Part shown: positions 56,068 to 64,000 of the stretch, in pieces
Numbering within the stretch: position 1 is the first letter of the stretch
Layout: each line of letters begins with the position of its first letter
From: Aspidapion aeneum
Taxonomy: Eukaryota; Arthropoda; Insecta; Coleoptera; Brentidae
Length of the DNA: 64,000 bases
Direction: 5' to 3'
Assembly: GCA_963576565.1 (NCBI GenBank)
Contig: OY755042.1
Span: 99,318,185 to 99,382,184 of the forward strand
Translations under genes and position numbers: made by a program
The notes under the pieces: model-generated
What the model was told of the DNA's origin: nothing
Databases searched by the model: none
Seen by the model: only the letters and a program-made list of their open reading frames with translations

Positions 56068-56204
56068 CAGGCGCGGATCTACGGGAGGGGAAAAAGGGGA
56101 AATTTTTCTGCTCCCAAATCTCAAACGAATACTGTAAAGTAGTTTTATGCAATATTTATTATGATATTTCCCGCCCCCAAATGAAGTTCGTAGATCCGCC
56201 CCTG
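56068..56204. mobile_element. Short hAT-like MITE
   Basis: Ends CAGGCGCGGATCTACGGG and CGTAGATCCGCCCCTG are inverted. Flanks CCCATTAC and TCCATTAC (56060-56067, 56205-56212) agree at 7 of 8 bases. 137 bp. Confidence 0.8.
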
Positions 56205-56212
56205 TCCATTAC

Positions 56213-57478
56213 ACAAGTAAAAGGGATTATCATAAAATTTTGCGGGGGGGCCTAATGTTTCTGCGACGCCACTGACTAAGAGGTTTTCGGATTTATCTCT
56301 ATGAATTTAGGAAAAAAACTTTTATATAAAAATCAAGCGTTTATTTACCAAAAATAATTTTTCTTGTGGTTTCCCGATACAAATGGCAATAATCATATCT
56401 TTCGACTATAAAAATTATATTTTTGAAGAACACACAACATTATCCCATATTCTAGTTAGCAGAATGAGTAGGTCCTTAGCACACATTTTTTAAAAATGTG
56501 TTTTTCCCAAAAACAAAAAATTTAAAAAATATATGCACTTTTTTTGCTTTTCTTAATAAGTCTCAAGAAGAAGAAAAATAAATTTACCTATACTAGTTCC
56601 CCTAAATAATTTGACAGTTCTTATATTTAATTGGAGGAACTGTAAGATGAATTAGGAACTCTAACCTTTTTGTTCCCGCCCTTTGCTGAACTCACACATA
56701 GAGGTACCTAAAAGTGAGGGTAGCAAAGATTAAAATATTTTAAATTAAATAAGGCCCGTTTTTTTTATAAAAAAAATTTAAGTCCTGAAGTTGTTCCAAA
56801 GTAATTCTTAAAAGTTTCTCCTATTGAAGTATGAGAAAGGAATCCGAAATATAGATCTATCAAAAAAGATTGCCTGACTTTTCTTTTTTTCGTGACCCCG
56901 CCTTTTAAGGTGGCCTCTATTATCCCTACCAAAAATCGCCGATCTCGGAGATGCATTGCTTCGCGGCCGGACCTCGTACCGGAATCAATACAAGCTTCTC
57001 CCTAAAGAATCAAAGGTCAAACGAAAACGAGTGCTGTCGCAGCTGCGTGACTGATAGAATATCCCATTTGCTTGCTTTACTGTTAGGGGCGTAATGGGGC
57101 GGGGCTTTGTATCGAGTAGAATCTATTAAAGGTTAAGTACAACTTTGGTTTTTAAGAACCAGTTTGGAACACCTGGTATAGCAGTTTCTGAGGTAAATCT
57201 GCAAGCCCTTCTTAATGAGACACCCATCCAGATTTTAGCAATTTTTGCTACTTGCTTTACTGGACTCAAAAAACTTGCTGGTTTTTAACGACCTATATAG
57301 ATTTTTTTATATCGATGTTATATATAATGATATGTCTAGATATTGTTATAAGGAGGCAGTCCATATCTTCTTAAGTAGTCTTATTCACAACTACTACTAC
57401 ATCAACCTTCAACTACGAGAAAAGGCTTCTAAAGTTTTTGGTGGATGCTGCGAAATTTCTCTATGATTATTCCGAATT
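56213..57478. other. Unassigned DNA
   Basis: Mostly AT-rich. 56890-57110 is less so (GATCTCGGAGATGC, TCGCGGCCGGACCTCG, GGGGCGTAATGGGGCGGGGC-like words) but contains no recognised gene. Small frames at 56765 (minus) and 57245 (plus) show no domain. Confidence 0.4.
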
Positions 57479-57662
57479 CAAATTCGGATAACGGGATTTC
57501 TAGTCTTTGTTCCAGGAAGTGTACTCTCATTTGGTAAAGCAGCAATTAAAAATGTAAGAGCGTTTGATTTTGAAAAGTTTTCATTCGATTTATTGCCAAA
57601 AAAAGTACAAAAGGAAAAAGCGAGAGTTTTTGGGACTTTCATTTATCTGAAAAAAGTTTAAT
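57479..57662 (+). other. Unrecognised 60-codon open stretch without ATG
   Basis: An open frame reading ...G-F-L-V-F-V-P-G-S-V-L-S-F-G-K-A-A-I-K, then F-D-F-E-K-F-S-F-D-L-L-P-K-K and F-G-T-F-I-Y. The composition looks protein-like rather than random, but I do not recognise the family. It could be an exon or transposase remnant. Confidence 0.3.
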
Positions 57663-57866
57663 GTAAAGTTCGTGAATCGGAATTCCATTAAATCGACTAT
57701 GAAACAAGCTTTTAAAGTTTTATGTTTATAACCTTTAAGCTGCACGGTCTTAGTGCTTTTCAGCTTAGTACCGTTTTGTAGGGTAGTATAATGTTATTTT
57801 AAATATAGGTCAAATATATTCAAATTTGTTTAAAAACTCGTAGACAATGATTAAGATGAGAGATAA

Positions 57867-57889
57867 AGAGAGAGAGAGAGAGAGAGAGA
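57867..57889. repeat. (AG)11 microsatellite
   Basis: Uninterrupted AG repeats ending just before the left target duplication of the P-like element. Confidence 0.95.
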
Positions 57890-58264
57890 TTGAGATTGAT
57901 TGAATACCGCAGCCAACGATAAAGACCGGCCATGGCGCGTTATAAGCAAGTCAGCGGTCACGTGATCTTAGGAGTTCCAGGACTCTAATTGTATTGCTTA
58001 ATATATTATCTGTTTTTACACAATTTAAATAAATTGACCAAATTTTTTTGTTCTCATATAGGCAAAAATTGAGAAAAATATTTTACTGATGTATGTGTTT
58101 ATTATAGATAAAAGAACTGAATCTATAAAATAAAAAATTGTATAAAATTTGCACTCTAATATCTTCAGGTATATATATTAGGTACATAATATCGTTAGTT
58201 ACTTCAAATCTATACAAGTCTTTTAAAATTGGACATAACAAACCTAAGCTTTAAGTTTTTAAAT

Positions 58265-59286
58265 TTTTCTTTGTCTTGTCACAAAGTTTAATATATATTT
58301 CATCAATGTGTAAGTTAACTACCAACTCATGTTCTTTTAAAAGCTGTATCTTACTTTTTAAATATTGCACACTACCGGAGAGATTACTATCTGTTAACGA
58401 TATTTTACAAATCAGTTTTTTAATATTGCGAGGGTGCAGAAGACATATTACCTTAGTTTTGTATATCTTCGATTCTCAGGTGACTTTTTCAAGAGACCTA
58501 ATTGTTCAATAAGAAATGACAATTGAACACATTTTTCACTCTCACTATCGAAAATCTCACTAAGGATGTCTATTACTTGATCAATCTTATCTTTTACCAC
58601 TTCTTTCCCGTTTGCAACTTTCATTTCAATAAACTGCATTTCTGCTGTCCAAAAATAAAAGTCCTACTTTTTTTGGCAGTTTGTTTTTTGGTATGGACAC
58701 ATTGTTAACATTTACAAAAAATGACAGATCTCCCTCAACAACTAGAGATGCTGACAGTGATGGATTGTTGTTCAAAAATGTCATCAGGCACAGGCAGACT
58801 GTGTCACTGTGTCACCCATTTTTGTTTATGTTAGTATTAGATAGAACAATAAAATTTTGAAATGTCCTCAATATTTGATAAAACTTTTGATTTCTTATGA
58901 GCTTAAAGTATTTCAAGACTTTTTTGTATTGCAGTTTCCATTTGTTGCCTCTCGACATCAGCTAATCGAACAGTAGATACAGGTTGTCTACTTAGGTATT
59001 TCGGAACAGTTCTAAAAATCGTAGGTACATCATTTTCTGTTAATTTGGGTCTTTTAACATTTTTTAGCTATCCATTTAGAACACACTTATCAAACCAAAT
59101 AACCTGCTCGTTAGGAAAATGTTTAATGCAAACTTGTGGAGGTTTTAAGATACTTAAGTCATTAGGAGTTTTTCGCGACCAAATTTCATACATTTCTTTA
59201 TCCACTGGCAAATTAAAAGTTGACACATATTCGGTTTCAGTTTTATAGTTGGACCAACAACCAACAACACTACACGTTCGCGGCAT
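58265..59286 (-). pseudogene. THAP-domain P-element-like transposase, broken
   Basis: Starts at 59286. M-P-R-T-C-S-V-V-G-C begins a C2CH THAP finger (C5, C10, ... V-C-I-K-H-F), with W36 and the P-residues typical of the fold, to about residue 72, where a stop occurs. Past it T-E-N-D-V-P-T-I-F follows, the usual THAP-transposase linker. After frameshifts come L-L-K-K-S-P-E-N-R-R-Y-T-K-L (58460-58500), H-P-R-N-I-K-K-L-I and L-V-V-N-L-H-I-D-E-I-Y-I-K (near 58310), the start of the RNase-H-like catalytic region with its first acidic residues. Coding signal ends there. Several stops and frameshifts. Confidence 0.85.
59068..59286 (-). pseudogene. THAP zinc finger domain of the P-like element
   Basis: 72 codons, intact as a domain: two N-terminal Cys (T-C-S-V-V-G-C), an internal Trp (I-W-S-R-K), and the C-x-x-H pair in V-C-I-K-H-F. 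It would bind the element's own DNA. It ends at a stop, so a translated product would be a lone THAP finger. Confidence 0.85.
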
Positions 59287-59619
59287 TGTTTATCTTATAG
59301 GTATTTTCTTTTTAATTTACTCATTAGCCATTAATTATTTTACGCAGATCACGACAGTCTTTTTCGTGGGCTGCGTTATTTTAATAACTTTGATAAAATT
59401 CACATAAAATTCGTGCCGGAATTAAAAAAAAAATCGACGTAAACAAACATACCAAAACTGAAAACATACACGTTTTATAATGACAGCTGGCCGGAAGGCG
59501 TTCTTTTGTGACCCTCCTACGGTCACGTGATATTTCCGCGCCCGGGATGGTTTTTCTCGTGGGCTGCGATTGAATACATATGGAGTCTTGGTCAAGGGAT
59601 TTCAGAAAAAATAAGACAA

Positions 59620-60290
59620 ATAGCCAAACACTATCATATTAAAACAGAATATTCATTGGAACATCAGGTCAATGAACAACGACGAAAAAATAGATGAACT
59701 GGAGGAAGAACTGATAAAATGGGACATTGTAGGCCTGTCAGAAAAATATCATAAAGATAATAAAGATAGTAGCATAATGAATAAACCAATAAGTAAGCAC
59801 ATCCATACTATAAAAGGAATCTCAAATCGCGTTGCCTATCTTACACTCAAAATAAAAAGAACACTTCAGGTATATGCCCCCACCTGTGCCTACGATGATC
59901 TCAAAAGCCATGGAAAAATACAAAACCCATCTGACACTAGTAATGAGAGATTTCAACGCCAAATTAGGTAAAAGGATGAACATCGAAGAGACTAAAATAG
60001 GAGATTTTGGATATGGAGAAAGGAATGACAGGGGCACAACCTGAATGAATTTTCTAGAGGAAAAACAGCTTTATGCTATGAACTAGCTCTATAGAAAGAA
60101 ACCTCAACGAAAGTGGACATGGCTCTGCCCTAATGGAATAACGAAAAACGAAATTGATTACATACTGACGACTGATAAAAATATCGTTAGAGAACAGTCG
60201 TAAACAGCTTTACAACAGGCAGTGATCGATCACAGGATGGTCAGAACAAAAATCTGCATTGACAGCAATTTCGAAATCAAAAGGACGACC
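59620..60290 (+). mobile_element. Non-LTR retrotransposon (RTE-like, family B), endonuclease domain relic
   Basis: In shifted frames it has N-I-R-S-M-N, L-I-K-W-D-I-V-G-L-S-E (the E of the AP-type endonuclease), S-N-R-V-A-Y-L-T-L-K-I, V-Y-A-P-T, G/R-D-F-N-A-K-L-G-K-R-M-N, G-Y-G-E-R-N-D-R-G, W-T-W-L-C-P-N-G-I-T-K-N-E-I-D-Y-I-L and S-D-H-R-M-V-R. These cover the whole APE-like domain in order, including the S-D-H catalytic end. Several frameshifts. The RT part is not continuous with it. Confidence 0.85.
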
Positions 60291-61215
60291 TCCTATTTTG
60301 TGATGTATATTGTCGTTACTCCAACGACACTTTGACGACACGAGGCTCAAGCCTAGTGGAACCGAATAAATGTTATGGATGAAATTGAATTAAAAAATAT
60401 ATACAAAATATATTTCTTATGACCAGAAGCAGGCAACAGGTACTGCAGCTCTGCAGCCCTAATACACCAGCCTCCATCATCAACAGAAATAAGATTCACC
60501 AGTTTTTGCCTCTACCAGAGAACATATATTTCTTCGATGCCTCTACCAAAATTTGGGTTGTGTAATATTTCCCTTTTATTCTTGATAGATTTTTAAAACG
60601 TCGGCACATTTTTTGCGACTACTAATAATGTTTTAGCTAAGTAGTATAAAAGTAAGAAACTTATATAAAAGTTTTAAGAGATATTAGAGCACGGCGTTGG
60701 TGAACGTTGAAAATGAGAAAGGTGAAAAATATCGGGATTGAATAAATTTGCCCTAAGCGGACAAAAATTTCAAAATTTATTCTTGCCAGGTGAACGAATT
60801 AAAAGTTTTAAATTTGTGAAAATCGTTCAGTAGGGCGAATGTTGAAAAAGATTAAGAAAAAGACGGGAAAAACAAACTTATTGCATTATATTAAATTAAA
60901 AAATTAATAAAAAATAAATTTAGACTTTTCTAAAGTACACTGAAGAGTAAAAAATCCTTTCAGTGTACTAATTATTTAAATGGATGAGGAGTTCCCCCAT
61001 CACATAAAATCGGAGAAATGCCAAACTGGGTTAATGTTCATTCTCATTGGTTCTGACGTGAAGAGATGTTCCTTCTCATTGTCACTTATTTTAAGAATTT
61101 ATTCACAGCAAAAATAGTTGTAGTAGTAATAAGAGTTGACAAGTAGGTCAGCATAGGTTCTTTTTGTCCAACTTTCATTCGATCTCCAGCTAGTCTGGTA
61201 AGTTTTGGTCGGTCT
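60291..61215. other. AT-rich DNA, nothing recognised
   Basis: Short duplicated words only (for example TTCTTCGATGCCTCTACCA with TTTTTGCCTCTACCAGAG near 60505-60550). Confidence 0.4.
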
Positions 61216-61487
61216 ATACTAAAAATCGCTACATGACGTTTTTTCGAATCTTAACTTAATCTGTAGTGTTGTCGTATCTATATAACGCCGTCATATTGCT
61301 ACTTCGTGCTTTTTTGATAAACTGTATAGTTAAAAAAATATGAATTTTCAGTTTTGCAATATTGGTCTTTTGGTCTTTTGGTTTCCCTATACTAAAAATC
61401 GCTAAATGACATTTTTCGAATCTCAACTTAATCCGTATTTTTTTCATATCTGTATCACCCCACAATACTGCAACTCGGTGCTTTTCT
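61216..61487 (+). repeat. 171-bp tandem pair
   Basis: CTATACTAAAAATCGCTA, ATGAC(G/A)TTTTTTCGAAT and CAACTTAAT-CGTA words start at 61216 and again at 61387. The second copy is shorter because the next element begins near 61490. Confidence 0.8.
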
Positions 61488-61489
61488 TA

Positions 61490-61678
61490 CAAAGCGCGGA
61501 TCTGGGCCAAAGGGGGGGTAATGGCCGACGAAAAAGTTATTCGGGTATTTATTTTTTGCCTAGGAGGAGAGTTATTTTGCGGCTAGCCTTGCCTTTTATT
61601 TATTAACTAAAAGTGCATTTTTTTTTCTAGGCGGGGGGGAAGGTAATTAACATATTACCCCCCTGAAATTCGCGCTTG
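61490..61678. mobile_element. Possible MITE with GCGCGGATCT-type ends
   Basis: Left CAAAGCGCGGATCTGGG and, inverse of the right end, CAAGCGCGAATTTCAGGGG, both followed by poly-G and TAAT. Related in wording to 56068-56204. No convincing target duplication. Confidence 0.5.
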
Positions 61679-62147
61679 GTTTTAATCATAGATTATTATA
61701 TAATAACTGAATAACCGTATGGAGGGGCCGCTGCTGCAAACCAATGACACACATTTAATTATTTTTTTTATTATTTAGTAGAAGCAGAGGAAGACAGAAA
61801 GTTTTCTTTTTTCAATCCTTGGAACTTCTACAGAAAGTTATGGGAGTACTTCTTCACACATTTAATTGTTTCTTAAGTCTTTCTGTGCAAAGGATTGCAC
61901 AAGATACTGCTATTCAAAGACTCAGTAATTTTTACTAAAGATTTGTACGGCAAGGGGATAGATATTCGAAATGGAAAATACCCATAAATATTTACTCCGC
62001 AAGACGTCGAAAAGTTATTTATAGACGGCCATTTGTCGTACAGGCTCTATGTAGCAATAAAGTATTTTGCCTCTAATATCATAATATATTACGCAAATTT
62101 TATTTTAGTTTATCTTTTGCTGCAGTTAGTTCTATTTACTTAACAAA
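61679..62147. other. Unassigned DNA
   Basis: A frame near 61990 gives F-T-P-Q-D-V-E-K-L-F, faintly like the F-T-K-D-D-I-S-R-F of the recombinase, but it is too short to call. Confidence 0.35.
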
Positions 62148-62240
62148 TTCGGAAAGTGATGCACTACCGCACACAACGGCAGAAGAACGCGGAGTTAGGT
62201 TTGGTCAAGTCGTTAAGGATGCCAAAGACATGTGTTAGGT
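62148..62240. repeat. Decayed copy of the recombinase-element palindrome
   Basis: GGAAAGTGATGCACTACCGC, GAACGCGGAG, TTTGGTCAAGTCGT, CAAAGACATGTGTTAGG match in order the 41495-41608 palindrome (GGAAAGTGATACTTTCCCGC, GACGCGGAGCGGAG, TTCGGGCAAGCAGTCG, GAAAGACACTTTCCGCATG, GTTAGG). About 65-70% by eye. Confidence 0.65.
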
Positions 62241-62899
62241 ATATTAATTTTTCTGCTAGTACATTTTCTTTTAGAATATTAAAAGGATCTATATAATTTT
62301 AAAAATATATAAAATTAAAATATAAAAAGAACTAACGCTGTCTTTTTAACTTCTTCCTAAGGGGTGCTAAGAACAATCTTTTTTAATAGCCAAGCAGCAA
62401 TTAAAGCTTTATCATGTCAACAAATAAAGTCAAAAATTGTTCTATAATCCCTTCTGATCTGGTCAAACTTGGTCAAACTTAGTCAAACAAGGTGGCAATT
62501 GTCAGGGTACATGACCCTAATAAGCAATAAACATGTAGATTCTCCAGCTAGAGCAGGATAAGAAAATCGTTTCACATATACAGAACCTGTATTTGGAATT
62601 TCCGTAGACCTATAAGCATAAATAAGGGGCAAAAGAATCGAGAAGTGAAGCAATCATAGCTTCCTCTGGAAACAATGGCAGATTTCAATTCGCAGACGCA
62701 AACTTCCAAGTGGGCATGCTTGCATTTTAAAGGAAGCGGGCAGCATTTCATATTTCTGTTTGTTTACATTTTGAATGACTAGAAAAAGTCGAGAAACTGT
62801 AGGAAATTAGCTGTGACATTAAGAAAAGCTGAGAGTACTTACCAAATAAATATTCTACATACTCTCGATCATACTTTTGTAGTAATATTTAGAGCCAGA
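62241..62899. other. AT-rich DNA, nothing recognised
   Basis: No recombinase remnant could be followed next to the palindrome relic. Confidence 0.5.
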
Positions 62900-63548
62900 T
62901 ATAGCTAATTAAAGACGATAGAGCAGACTTAAAAAACTATCGACCTATACCACTCCTTAATGTAATTTATAAGCTTTTCGCGAATATATTCACAGATAGA
63001 GTAACAAAATTTAAAGAATATCAATCAAAAGAACTAGCAGACTTCAGAAAAAGTTTCAGTACAGTTGACCACTTGTTAACCATGAAAATCCCAATAGAAC
63101 GATATAGATATCTTGCTTTTATAGACTTTGAAAAAGCTTTCGATAGCATTGAGCACTGGGCAGTAAAATCATATTTAATTAATAGCCGAATAGATCACAG
63201 ATACAAAGACTTAATAGCCAATATATATAGCAAAGCAACTACATCAATCAAAATTCACGAAGGCACCAAGCAAATCCGCATAAGAAGGGGTGTCAAACAG
63301 GGTGATACAAAATCCCCTATTTAACCAGGCCCTAGAAAATGTTTCTAAAAAGTTAGATTGGGAAGAAATAGGCATCAAAGTAAGCAACAATACTTGAATC
63401 ACCTAAGATATGCTGACAATGTCGCCTTAATAACAGATAAGAAAGAACAACTAATAAAAATGATGGTAGAACTGGATACAGCAGCTAAAAATATAGGCTG
63501 AGTTTCAGGATCAGAATCAACCAAGAAAAAATAGAACAATTAGAGGAA
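62900..63548 (+). mobile_element. Non-LTR retrotransposon (RTE-like, family B), RT domain relic
   Basis: RT order is preserved: D-L-K-N-Y-R-P-I-P-L-L-N-V-I-Y-K (62930), F-S-T-V-D-H-L, motif A A-F-I-D-F-E-K-A-F-D-S-I-E-H (63115), motif with G-V-K-Q-G-D-T-K-S-P (63295), a small frameshift, then L-F-N-Q-A-L and motif C as Y-A-D-N (63405), where the second catalytic Asp has become Asn. It is cut off after E-E-Y-V-Y by the element starting at 63550. Confidence 0.85.
63073..63324 (+). pseudogene. RT palm segment of the family-B LINE
   Basis: Open 83-codon piece with F-E-K-A-F-D-S-I-E-H and R-R-G-V-K-Q-G-D. It ends at a frameshift just after K-S-P. Part of the relic above. Confidence 0.85.
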
Positions 63549-63549
63549 T

Positions 63550-64000
63550 ATGTATACAGGGTGTCTCAGAACTAATAGTACATAGTTAAACTGTAGATTC
63601 CCTGAGTCAAAATATTACGATTTAGCCAAACTTACCTTAGTCCAAAAGTTCGTACTAACGGAGATACAGGGTGTTAAACTTTATCTTTCAATTCGATATT
63701 CTTTAATAACTTTTTTACTAATTAATATTTTTGCAAGAAATAACCAGCGTGTAAGTTTTTTTGAAATTGGCAAGACGATTCCGTTGAAAATTTTGATGTA
63801 CAATGTATAGGGTGTTCCTTGGACCACTACCATTGCATTTAAATCAGTGTATTTTTTTTGTGCCTCGGTGTATACCAGTTTTTATGTAAAATAATGGTTT
63901 TCCCATCATTTTTGTGTAAAAAAGTTATACTACTTTAAAGTCGTTCAGAGCAACGGTTTTTGAGATTTTTGCATTTAAAGTTTTTATTGCATGTGAGTGA
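63550..64000 (+). mobile_element. CAGGGTG-type element, 5' part, runs off the window
   Basis: TACAGGGTGTCTCAGAACTA at 63554 interrupts the LINE coding sequence after GAATATGTA. A second ATACAGGGTGTTAAAC lies at 63664 and TATAGGGTGTTCC at 63808. No protein is seen. Ends of the form TACAGGGTGTC are common in insect TA-target MITEs, but the right end is outside the window. Confidence 0.5.

Larger units (their letters stand above)
57908..59568 (-). mobile_element. P-like THAP transposon, internally deleted, with 9-bp duplication
   Basis: Left end CGCAGCCAACGATAAAGACC. Right end, reverse-complemented, CGCAGCCCACGAGAAAAACC. ATTGAATAC flanks both sides (57899-57907 and 59569-59577). The element carries a broken transposase on the minus strand with an N-terminal THAP finger. 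It is only 1661 bp, so most of the catalytic domain is gone. CTTTTTCGTGGGCTGCG also occurs internally at about 59362-59378, a second copy of the end motif. P elements usually make 8-bp duplications, so 9 bp is noteworthy. Confidence 0.85.

Noticed and set aside
61985..62050. Third tyrosine recombinase relic (F-T-P-Q-D-V-E-K-L-F)
   Set aside because: The match is about ten residues and no catalytic block can be followed. Only the nearby palindrome relic is supported.
1..64000. tRNA, rRNA, snRNA or conserved host genes
   Set aside because: None could be recognised on either strand. A covariance-model scan and an intron-aware protein search would be needed to exclude small ones.

Overview
The window is AT-rich, repeat-saturated DNA from an animal nuclear genome. 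I found no gene that looks like a conserved, intron-bearing host gene, no rRNA or tRNA gene and no bacterial signature. The mobile elements point to an arthropod, most probably an insect: RTE-like and CR1/Jockey-like non-LTR retrotransposons, a Penelope-like relic, a mariner relic, a THAP-domain P-like transposon, hAT-type MITEs with 8-bp target duplications and a Crypton-like tyrosine recombinase. A beetle with a large genome is a reasonable guess, but the sequence alone does not prove it.

Layout. 1-4800: dispersed repeats, a MITE with an internally doubled core (451-745) and a broken LINE 3' part (2935-3655). 4800-21250: the dominant structure. Inverted blocks of a ~270-bp satellite lead into a foldback-like element whose arms are tandem 300-bp monomers around a palindromic core. 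About 7.0 kb of this (6444-13442) is repeated head to tail at 13445-20448, almost identical, with a 2-bp filler at the junction. 21250-35700: AT-rich DNA with LINE fragments (24105, 26165), a composite of palindromes, ~117-bp monomers and CAGA microsatellites (28040-29426), several hairpin MITEs and a Penelope-like relic (33455-34020). 35768-38700: a CR1/Jockey-like LINE on the minus strand with recognisable RT motifs but stops and an insertion; next to it lies a mariner C-terminal relic.

41480-44050 holds the most interesting coding region: an uninterrupted ~329-codon tyrosine recombinase with the full R-K-H-R-W-Y catalytic set. It is bordered by a 125-bp imperfect palindrome on its 3' side and by tandem GCGGGAAAGT inverted repeats upstream of its start. 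A frameshifted relative lies divergently next door (43624-44045), and a decayed copy of the palindrome recurs at 62148.

44500-64000: more LINE pieces, four MITEs with clear or near-clear target duplications (46040, 47836, 54999, 56068), a long-TIR element (49599-50085), a CACAATC-type minisatellite composite (51114-51895), and a 1661-bp THAP-domain element (57908-59568) bounded by inverted repeats and a perfect 9-bp target duplication. The window ends inside an element that has interrupted an RTE-like reverse transcriptase.

The genes do not form a cooperating pathway. The window records successive insertions, with MITEs nested in LINEs and the foldback array later doubled. Only the tyrosine recombinase looks potentially functional.
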